Source of the DNA: Engraulis encrasicolus
Taxonomy: Eukaryota; Chordata; Actinopteri; Clupeiformes; Engraulidae
DNA length: 64,000 bases
Direction: 5' to 3'
Assembly (NCBI RefSeq): GCF_034702125.1
Contig: NC_085866.1
Span: forward strand, 19,557,315 to 19,621,314
Position 1 is the stretch's first letter. Every line of letters starts with the position of its first letter. This document shows positions 34,099 through 45,231 of the stretch, piece after piece. The notes below the pieces were generated by a model. It was not told where the DNA came from, searched no databases, and saw only the letters and a list, made by a program, of their open reading frames with translations. The translations under genes were made by a program, and so were the position numbers.

Positions 34099-34112
34099 CT
34101 AGATTTACACAG

Positions 34113-34150
34113 TGAGCTTGCTGGGTTTGTCTTCACAATGAGACTGGCAG
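34113..34150 (+). CDS. fam3a: FAM3A start exon (MRLAG)
   Basis: The start codon is at 34138-34140, followed by AGACTGGCAG and a donor GTGGGT at 34151. A probable acceptor, TTACACAG, ends at 34112, so about 25 bases of 5' UTR belong to this exon. An 80-base (CT)n tract sits just upstream (34014-34094). If transcription starts inside or downstream of the (CT)n, this would be exon 1; otherwise a noncoding first exon lies upstream, probably around 33.0-33.2 kb. Confidence 0.85.
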
Positions 34151-37100
34151 GTGGGTTGTGTTAACTGCTAGATACTTGTACATTTGTAGCGCTGCAAATG
34201 TGTGTTTTTGCTATCTGTGCCCTGTCAGTGTTAAGCTTTAGCCATTGGGCCCATGGAGGTCAGTGATTGACCCCGTTCGTGATGGCGCATTTCTGCTTTT
34301 GCTAGGCAGCACGCATGCACACTTTTCCACTTTGATGCATTCTGGTCCAGAATACATCACCCTGGCATCACAGCTTCCTCACGAACGAACCCATTGACAG
34401 TGCTCATCCTCTAATCCAGGGGTGGGCAGAGTGAGGTCTGGGGGCCTATCGCAGCCCTCTGCTCTTTCATGTGTCCTGCTATGAAGTTAAAAAACAGTAA
34501 TCAAACAGTAAGTTATAGCATTATATTGGATGGTGCCACACTGATGGTTTCCTGTTGCAGCAGCTCTGAGTGTGCTAAGTTTGTGTGTGTGTTTGTATGT
34601 ATTTTGTCTATTTTTGTACATTTTGAATGTGTAATGTTGCTGCTTCCTCCGACACATAAATGTTCACACTCTAATCTCACATAGCAAACTTCTTTGTCTC
34701 GGCCAGCCCTTGCAGAGAGTTTTGGCGTTGCTTAGAAAGACAGCCTGATGTACCAGGGTCATTGATGTTTTAGAAGACAGGTGGTGCAACCACAGCTAAT
34801 GTCACTACTGTATGGAATAGAATATTGTTTTGATGCACTATCACACATACATTTTAATGAACAGAAAGTACCAACTTCACACAATAGTGATATTATCTGT
34901 CGTTGCGCCACCCTGACATTTTCTTTTAAAAATGTCCCATCACCAGATGCTCCAAATGCTGTAAACACTTAAGTTAACTGAACCCCATGTGTAAGCTTCA
35001 TGAAAAGTCTTAATTATCTCCATTTCATGACCAGCGTTTTGACATATTTGTGTGTTTGACAGGACCCCTCCGTGTGGTGGCAGTTGTTTTTCTAGTCGGC
35101 CTCACCTGGCTCCTGACAAGCTCTGTTTTGGGGAGAGATAGCAGCGCTATCTTGCGTCATTTTTTCAATGGTAAAGTCACAATTAGTTGAACTACGTATT
35201 TGTGTTGTTTGTTTGTCTGCCAAGTTTCTTGGAAGGTCACAAATGTAATGCCTGTTTTGTCTTCTTCACAGGTGGAGAGGAAGAAGCCACTCCAGGTGTG
35301 TGGAAAGAAGGGTTTCTGTGTCAAATCCTCTTGCTGATACTGTATTGGCATCAGTGGTAGAGTCTCGCAATCTACGACATGCATATATTTTAGTAATGTA
35401 TGTGGTAATTAAGTCAAAAAGCATTGCTTATCTGTGTAAAGGTGTATGATTTCTAGTTAACCTCAAACAGAAAAGAAGGCAATATGCAGCCGGCCTTCAG
35501 TATTTGCTGTAAAGATCCAGTGAAAACACAAAGACTTAAGTGTGTAGATCACATTCTTTTCTGTTTAAAATACTTTATGCAGTTCAGCGGTAGGGCTATA
35601 TAATGGTGTGTCATCTACTCTCTTGTCGTCTTGCAGAGCCAAAGCCACGTAAGTACAAGTGTGGCCTGTCTGCACCGTGTCCAGAGAAGCACATGGCTTT
35701 CCGGGTCGTCTCTGGAGCCGCCAATGTCATTGGTCCCAAAATCTGCTTAGAGGACAGAATGTAAGTCCATCCACTGACTGCTCCGTTCTGCTTTCCCCCC
35801 CTCTCTTTCCTCCTTCCCATTGTGCTGTCAATCTTTCACTGTTTTTTGTTTTTGTGCTTTAATCATCATTATCTCTTCTTCTGTTTCCTTTCCTTTCTGG
35901 AACCATATCCCAGATTAAGCTGCACCTTTTGAAGGACAGGGTTTAAGTATGTGTATGTGTGTGGTTTCGTTTTTTTTTTATATATATATCCATGTAGTGC
36001 TTCAGTTTAGATTCAGATTTAGTTTCGCAATTGTTGTTTGCTTCCTCGTCTATGCATTGTCAATAGCAGGACTATTATGGGTTATTGCTGTTTTATTTTG
36101 CTGTGTCATTCACTTACAGTAGTGCGGTTTCTTTCTTTGTTCCAGCCTCATGAGCAGTGTGAGGAACAATGTTGGAAGAGGACTGAACGTTGCTTTAGTA
36201 AATGGTAACTACCTACCTCAAAGCAGCACTCTTCACAATACCTTGAGACGCACATGTCATATTATATTCTGAACCCCATGTTCCATTTTCTCCCATTTAA
36301 TCAGGGCCAATGTGCTCTTACGTTGTTTTACAGGAGTAACAGGAGATCTCCTAGAGGTCAAGGCTTTCGATATGTGGGCAGGGGGTAAGATGTTTTTCAA
36401 ATAACATTGTTAATATTATTGCACTGGATTTATTTATTCGTGCATTGTTTGTAACAAAAGATGTAAACCTAGAGGTGCCATCTGCTCAAGACTTGCCTCA
36501 GAGGCTATGGTCTCTTGATATCATGTTTATGAATTCTGTGCCAAATAACTTCTTAATATACAGTATGACTAGGCCACACAATGAGATAATGCAACAATAC
36601 CGGCATCTGCCTCAACAGACTTGGCACTGCTGTACTTGAAGGCACTTAAGCTTATTCAGAGTGCAGGATGTGTGCATTATCTTCCACTCACTATTGCTAT
36701 ACCATGTAGTACTTAGTTTATTTCTTATAAGGCATCACATCCATCCATTGGTCCATCTGTCTTATCGGCCCGTCTGCCTTACACTGGTTTGCTTTTTGGA
36801 GTGTTTGCACACGGCTGAGGCTTGTTGACCATGTCAGTTTAAGTTAAGCAAAAGAAAATCTGGAGGTATTGTGAGTTAAGGGTTTACCACAGTAGTTGGG
36901 CCCTCTCAATGTCACAGTAAGGTACTCTGCCACCCCAGTTGCTATACCATGCCACGCCATGCCACGCCATGTGCAAACACTTGGCTGGACTCCTGTACTG
37001 TATATCCTGGTCAGTAGGATGCCACAAGAACCTGCTGGATTAAGCCTGCTGTCATCAGCATGCTTCTGGGGTTCAGCATGTGTTTAACTGAGTGAGGAAA

Positions 37101-40100
37101 CACCCTAACTGCCCACAAAACTCACACGTCTACATACCGACCTAAACGCATGTTATGGTACTTGTAGAAAATGAGGAAGTGTAACTGTTTTCGCGGCAGT
37201 GATGAATTGTAGTGCACCATTTGGACAAGTTTTTTTGAGGAAATTCCACCCGAGCACAATAACACGACGACTCAGTACACTTGAATGCCATCCCTTTGGA
37301 ACCTGATAATCTGGATGAGGCGCCATTCAAAGAAAACAAAAGCCTCCTCACCTTTTTGCATTCCATGCATTTGCATATTCTTGAGTATAGTAAGGACACC
37401 ACTAACTGTCAGGCCAAACTATGGTGTCTAGAGTGCCGTGGGGATTCCAATATTTTCTGTAAAGATAATAGGCACTATACGTACAGATGAAGAAAATGTT
37501 TACCTTAACTAGACAAAAATGTGAAAAAAGACAAAGCAACATAAATTGCCGTTTCAATAACATTGTTATAGAGAAACAATAAAATTGAACAAAACACCTC
37601 AGTAACTAGAAAAGTGTAGTGTCCTCCTGACTGTTAACACGCTAGAGACTGAAAAAGAAAAAACTAAAAAGTAAGGGAAGCCAAAGCAAGAAGCTTTTGT
37701 AAGCAGCTGGGTCTACACTGGAAAGTGTTGAGAGCAACTAATCTCTTAAACCCAGCCCAATGCCCCATCTTCACCACCTCATTTGATTGTGTAAAACAGA
37801 CTACTAGCGGGGTGCATCTGACTGGGTACAGAGGTTATCTGGATGTGTGTGAATGCTCAGTCTCAAGGTCATTGCATAATGTCTCTGTCTGTGGACTGTT
37901 GGAAGGACATTGCTGAAGTTTAGTTTCTACAGACTGGCCGGCCGGGTGCACAAAAGTTTGATTGACGGCAAGGTGAAATTTACTACTACTACTACAAAAA
38001 AATTAAAAGTAGTGTGTGGATAATTGGTTGAATGAAGTCCTTGTATTTATTTTATTTACTTGCATACTACTAATTGTATTGCCTTAACATGCTCCAACCT
38101 TACTTGTACTTCCACACAAATACTACCAAACCTAATTACATTATTATTACATTTGCATATACACTTATCCAGAGCAACTTACAGATACGTGAATAAGCCG
38201 TTGCATGTGTTACAGTAGGCTGAGGGTGTGACTGCTTGATGTGCTAAACTGAGCCTCAGCCTATTGTAACACTTGTCATGTTCCAGGATGAACTGTTGAG
38301 TTTAGAGACAAAGGGTGGGACAGCAAATCCAGGATACAAAAATATAAGCAACCTTTATTTACGGGTAGACAAACAGAAACGTGCATGTGGGAAACAGAAA
38401 GAAGCTGAATGAAACACGGAAATACTCAGCACAATTGTTCCAAAATCAAAGTCAGCCTAAACCTAAACAAATGCTTCAAACAGACATGGTACAGTTCAAT
38501 TTGTCCCGCTGCTATAACGGCTATCCAGCAGTACCTTGCTAAACACAGTCAGCTGCGCACGTGTTGCACAAAATCTGTCCTGCTCATTCCAAGCCTCACA
38601 GTGTGTACACTAGGCAATCTTACAACAATGATGCATTAGCATTCATACATGCACACAATTCAAAGTCTTTACAATCAGCAACACAATGAGAAGGGGGAGA
38701 GTTCGTCTTCTCCCAAGATATTTGCAGGGTTTCAGTTTCAGTCTGTGGAGCAATGTGGGGTCAGATGCACAGCTCAAGGGCAGTGCAATTATGGGAAGGG
38801 CTGTGGGATTCGAATCTCCAACTCTTCAATCCCATACTGGGGGGGTTGGGGACTCCAAAAGAACAGGACTCAGATTGTTATTTGGTGATCATGCTCAATT
38901 TACTTGACAAGCATTTGACAAGCATATGCAGTACATGTAGGTTGTATTGACAGGGGTGATCACATTTCCGTTCAGTGTGTAGTCAAGTGTATGCATGTTG
39001 CATATGACCCTGCAGTCATATAATGCCAGACTATGTAGCGTTGTCGTGTTAATTAGTCACCTTAACCAGCCAACCAATGCTAGCTGGGTCTCTTACCGTC
39101 CAAAAAGGGCCTAATCGTTACGCGCTGGATAGAAGCACCAAAATCGGTGTAGACCTTCCTTAGGGTGTTCTCCATCATTTCAGAAGGGGTGCCCCAAATT
39201 TCAATGTCATTAAGGTCATTTTTATGGGGTAAATCCAAGATGGCTGCCCAAAACGAGCCAATAGTAGTAAAATGCTGTACTGCCTGGACATAATGGTGTT
39301 ATGGGCCAATTCACCTATTTGTGTGTGATGTATACAAACTGAACTTTGAAAATATGTGCAAAACTTACCATGAAAACAATGTTATATATGTCTTATTTAG
39401 ATTCAAAAAGAGGAAAATCATAAAAACCATGGTCAGAATGAGATCACTCTACAATTGAGAGCTAATTTCTGGGCAGTTAGCTATTGAACCAACATTTATT
39501 AAGAGTTTTAAAAACTTGCAGTGGGTCATATCTATAAAATCCAAAAGAAAATTGTGTTAGAAAATTTAGGGGAGAAGAGATAAAACCCTTGAACTGGGCC
39601 ACACATAACTCTCCCAATGTTAGCATGCTAGCATTAGCACGTTTCAGACACTCAGTCTGCTCTTCAGACAAAGATAGATGGCAAACAATAATTTTAATCC
39701 CACTTACACATGCGCACACACACACAAACTACTACTACTTCCTTAGGACCCCCTCAATCATTTAAGCCTATGAGTCCAACTGAAATATTCATATCAATCA
39801 AGTCAATAATACATGTAGGCTACATATCAAGTGTCAGTGACAGCTTGGATGATTTACTATAGGGCATTACAAATAAAATGTATGCTGATGTTCAGATATG
39901 TATATCTCAGTCCTACGTGTACAATGGAGTGATAAGGGCATTTATGAATATATCATATACAGTATACAGTATATTGACAGATACTTTATATTTTAAAAGA
40001 GCAAAATGGTAACATGTCTGTGTTTCATCTACTTTTGGCTTAGATGACATGTTGGCTACCTAACCACTTAATTTATTGTTTGCTGGTTATTTGTTATTTG

Positions 40101-43100
40101 TGGGTGTGGTCTTTTATTTAAAACATGTCTGCCTGCCTTCCCTCTCTCACATACAGTAGGCTACTAAAATAGTCTTTCAAAAACTTAAAACAACAGCATG
40201 TGGAAATCCTATTGGCTTTTGAGGGCTAAAGTCAAAGTAGCCTAAAAGTCATCAAGACTATACTGTACTCTACTGTATTGCACTGTACTGTACTCTACTG
40301 TACTGTACTGTACTGTCCTGTACTGTACTGTACTTTACTTTACTATACTGCACCGTACTATGTACTACTGTACTGTGCTGCACCGTACTGTATGCTACTG
40401 TACCGTACCGTACTGTACTATACTCTACTGTACTTTATTATACTGCACCGTACTGTATGCTACTGTACTGCACCGTACTGTATGCTACTGTACTGTACTG
40501 TACTGTACTATACTCTACTGTACTTTATTATACTGCACCGTTCTGTATGCTACTGTACTGTACTATACTGCACTGCACTGCACTGTCCTGTACAGTACAA
40601 CTACATAGAACTGAAACATGTAGAGCATTCTGTGGACATGTACAATATTATGCAAAAGGGTGTAGTGGGAATGAGTTATGTTACTGTTACCACTCAAAAT
40701 CTTGAAGGTTAAAAAAAGTCTTGTGGCATTTTTTTTTTTTTTTGGGGGGGGGGGGGTTATGACAGACTATCCTTCCTCCCAGACTATTTGTGTGCCTTGC
40801 ATATCAAGAAAATGAGTACAGGTAATGATTTACTTTCATATTGTTTTTCTATATAGATATTTCTCCTATGGGTAAGGGTGGCACAAGACCTACGGTACAT
40901 GTTGTCCATCAGCTGTCAGTTTTGATAGCAACTTAAGTACTCAATGATTACTGAGCTAACTAATACAACTTTTGGCACAAGTACTAGGTGAGGACTTGTC
41001 TGCAAATAAAAAAAAAAACAATTTACCTCTGTCTTCTTACTCAATACTAAGAAATCATTTCCATTTAATTTAAACTGAAGCCACTGTGGCCTACATGTAG
41101 GCCTATATTGAGTAATCTGTAATGCCATTCTAAAGATGACTGAAATGCTCTCACAATATGCACAATGCCTTGTAAAAATATAGAATTAGGTGATCTTATG
41201 GGGTTCTTCATACATATGGAAAGGTCCTGTCTTTTACCCTCTCTCATACAAATAAAATAAGTTTATCTGTTAAGGAAATTAGAGGATGGAGAACCTGCTA
41301 CCTAGGGCATCTTGCACTGACACTATCCCATTCAGATCGAGCATTAGGAGCAGTCTATTCTCAACATAGTTTTAGTGTGGGCAATGCTCATTTTAATTCA
41401 GACCAAGAATCTTCTCAAATCGTTCACAATGTTACATGCTGTCAAGCACGTAAGCACAGACTCACCCATACTTTCACACTATGTACATTTTGTAGTTTTA
41501 TCAATCTGGTCAAGCAGACTACCCTTGCTTCATCTCTGCTGAGGACTATATTAACATTTTCAGCTAAGTATAATGCCATGTAATAACAATGTAATGCATT
41601 ACCAACATGACATATTGTATATGACATGGTAGACAATTTTTTTTCCAGGGGCACCCCTTCTAGGATGTCTTCAAATCACTCAAGGAACATGTGTACCGAA
41701 TTATATGCTTCTATCCAGCGCGTAACGATTTCTCGGCTTAGAGCCCCTACTATGCTTAAACTGCTAATTAGTGGGTAAATAGAGTCATTAATGGGTAAAT
41801 AAAAAAATCTCTGAAGCGCACAAACAGCATAATTTGGTGTGGTGCATCACATCGTCCCGAATCAATAAGACCCGAACGGCACAAAATAACCTGTAAATAC
41901 ACTGTACATCTGAATGACGGTGTGGACTTTCCGGAAGATACTAGAGAGAGAGATGTCATTCTTTATAAGACACAGTTAATAAATACCGTATTCATATGTC
42001 CTTGGTGTGGTTTGAAGAGATCACTAGAAAAAAGCTTGAACTGAGGTAAATATGTTTATTATAATTTTGTAGGAAAAGGTACCATTTCATTCATAATATT
42101 TCTAAATGATGCATTGCACTACCAAAGTATTGAACTGAAATGCTTTAAAATGAAACATTACACTAGCTACATTGAGGAGGCTTAGTTAACAGTAAGTAGT
42201 TTGGTAGATAATACTGCAGCTTTGATGGAAAAAGGAAAAGGATAACGAGCGCTCAAAGTCTTTTCTCCAGATAGAAGGGGTGCATCTGGTTAATCCTGTT
42301 AAGGCTTCATAGAACGATGACTAAATCCAAAGCACTCTCCTTCGAGTCAAGGTTGTAGTTTTTTTTTTTTAAAAAAGGCTTTATTTTACATTGGGGTAAA
42401 CAAACTTAAAAACACAGACCGGTTTCAGCCGTCTGGCCTTTGTCAGGGAGTGGTTAAAACTCGGGTACCTGGGTAGCACAGGTAAGTAAACTCTTGGGGC
42501 TCACATGGGTATGGGGACGTACACAGTTCACACATTCAATATACTGTAAAGAAATAAAGAGATGAGATAAGTTAGTGGTAGATATGACTGATGGTCTTAC
42601 ATAAAACATCATATGCAGAGTCAAAAGGTGTTATAAAAAAGGTGTTATAAAAAGGCCCAAAATCTATTTCCTCATTTAAACCTGGATAGTTGGGGGCATC
42701 CAAATTATGAATTCAGTAAGTCTCTCTTTGTAGTACTAGTTTGTTAAGCCGGTCCCCACCTCTTACTGTTTTTTCTACATGTTCAATTGCTTCTACCTTT
42801 AGAAGACTATCTTTAGAACACAAATATGCCATAAGAACAAAGAACAATGATTACCCCATGGCACGCCACTTCTTTTCCCACCACAACAAGAACAATAGTC
42901 TTCTAAAGGTAGAAGCAATTGAACATGTAGAAAAACCAGTAAGAGATGGGGACTGGCTTAACAAACAAGTACTACAAAGAGAGACTTACTGCATTCATAA
43001 TTTGGATGCCCTCAATTACCCAGGTTTATATGAGGAAATTGATTTTAGGCCTTATTTTTATAACACCTTTTTTATAACACCTTTTGACTCTGCATATGAT

Positions 43101-45189
43101 GTTTTATGTAAGACCATCAGTCATATCTACCACTAACTTATCTCATCTCTTTATTTCTTTACAGTATATTGAATGTGTGAATTGTGTACGTCCCCATACC
43201 CATGTGAGCCCCAAGAGTTTATTTACCTTTGCTACCCAGGTACCTGAGTTTTAACCACGCCCTGACAAAGGCCAGACGGCTGAAACCGGTCTGCGTTTTT
43301 AAGTTTGTTTACCCCAATGTAATGTTTTTTTGTAACTACAACCTTGACTCGAAGGAGAGTGCTTTGGATTCAGTCATCTTTCTATGAATACTGCAGCTTC
43401 ATTGGGAATGTTAGTAACTACTTACTTGGTTTTGCTTTAAGCAGGACTGTTGGGTAATTGTGTGCTTTCTGTTATTCCAGATGTGTCAGAGCTGTTGAAG
43501 TTTCTGCGGCCCCTGCATGAAGGAACTCTGGTGTTTGTGGCCTCCTTCGATGACCCGGCTACCAAGTACGTATCATTTGTCGGGCATAACAACACATCTA
43601 TTTCGTTCCCTTCAGTGATGCAACCCCAAATATAACTTTTGGACTGAGTACACAAGAAAAGGTCTGAGGCACTCTGATGCAAGAATTAAAAGTCCTTTAT
43701 TACATGGGAAATAAATTACTTTTCACTCCTTCAGACTGACTTGGATCTTCTATTACACTCAAGACATGCTCTTCTGGACACTGGATAACAGATAGTGTAG
43801 CCCTAGATGCCAATCTAGCCGGATATGAAGGCATGGAAACTAAATTGATGTACAGGATCTGTAATTGCTTCTGTCTTTCCTCTCCTTCCCCTTTTTTCCT
43901 GAGGGCTTTTGATGGTGTTTGCAGCTGTTGTCTGCCATGAACGACTTGATGAAATGACACGTGATTGACAGCTGAAGAGTGTAGTCTGTCATTGTTAACC
44001 AGCTCCAAATAGGAAGAAGTACATGCAGTAGAGTACTCAGGCTGGGAACACACGCTTACATCGATTAGCTTGTGTGTGTTTTAGTTTTCTTTTCCCATTC
44101 CCTTTACCTTAGTTGACGGCAACACTGAATTGTGGCTTCGCTGTGTTGCGTAGAACGTGTTGCCTCTGTCAAATAGTTGGGCAACGTTCAACATCTGAAT
44201 GTCCACGTCCATTACGTAGATATGCGTGCCATCACACTTTTGAGGGATGACCCAAGTGTCAGTCAGTGGATGCCACCTTATTATTTGTCCGTGTTCCCAC
44301 ATTGCGCCATGGGAAATTCTCAATTTTCAGTGGCTCCATATCAGAGGACTATTGCGAGGGAAAGTAATCTCATCGCCCCCTGCTGGTAACGTTCCAAGCC
44401 TCTGCATCAAATTAATGTTTTTTTTCTTTAAAAAATTACATCTCGGTCCTTACGACGAAGTAGGAGCAGTGGCTGTCATATAATATGCATGTTGGCCCGT
44501 TTGATCGATTCAGGTGGTAAAATGTTTGTTTTTTAACTGATCTGAGCTGATTTTAATATTCTTAAAAAAGCTAATACAGAACTACACTGACTCGCATGTG
44601 TGACGTGTTTACTTCATGTAATTAGCATAGCCAAATTAGCATAGCCAAACATTAGCCAGAGAGTTGGTCATATCTACTAGAGCCATCATATCTACTAGAG
44701 AAGCTAAAACCAAACCAAACTAATCGAGTGTATATATGTGTAATAAGACGGCAATATGGAACTCGCAGGATTACAAGAATGTGAAGAAACACAAAGAACT
44801 TGCGTTCGTTTTCTTTCCCTGTGTTGTCAAAGAAGCGCGAAGCACAGCATGCTGGGAGCTGTAGTCTGTTTCTGACCAGATTGGCACAATTTCTACTTTT
44901 CTTAAAAGGACAAAAAATGACTCAAGATTTCGACAGGTAGTAGTTCATCCTATTGTGTAAGCTGAAACATGTGTCTGGTGTGCTAGTTCAGCGTCATATC
45001 TGTGTGGGATTTAAAAAAAAAAACTTGTCTATGGGAGTAGCAATAGGATCGCCCTGGTGGTTGGAACGTAACCGCTAGGATCGCTGTTTTCCACTTTCCC
45101 TCCCAATTTGAAACTAGATAGCTGACTTGATCAGATTGACTTGGTTGTGAATTTGGTGTGCGTCACAGGTATCTTCATGTCCAGCCTAA

Positions 45190-45231
<42 letters not shown>

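Larger units (their letters stand above)
32287..34112. promoter_or_regulatory. Divergent IDH3G / FAM3A promoter region
   Basis: The two start codons face away from each other about 1.9 kb apart. Visible elements are a perfect CRE palindrome TGACGTCA at 32915-32922, a GC/CACC-type box (GGGGCGTGG) at 32904-32912, and ETS-like ACCGGAAA just after 32933. More CpG-rich sequence with GCGGCGTCAAGCTCGAG lies near 33118-33134. The region 32900-33200 looks like the FAM3A promoter with a noncoding first exon. No TATA box is evident. Transcript ends cannot be read from sequence alone. Confidence 0.55.
36385..43480 (+). other. fam3a: FAM3A intron 7
   Basis: A 7.1-kb intron without a recognisable exon. 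It contains an L2/V-SINE-type tail near 38140-38185, an inverted terminal pair at 39113-39195 and 41650-41729, a (TACTG)n array and the inverted Penelope-like pair. Open frames here are short and unconserved. Confidence 0.7.

Noticed and set aside
34420..34690. A hAT element starting CAGGGGTGGGCA
   Set aside because: Only one candidate end is visible; I found no matching inverted end or target duplication.
42741..43136. A 131-codon host gene in FAM3A intron 7
   Set aside because: The sequence matches the C-terminal tail of Penelope-like elements and spans the hinge of an inverted repeat.
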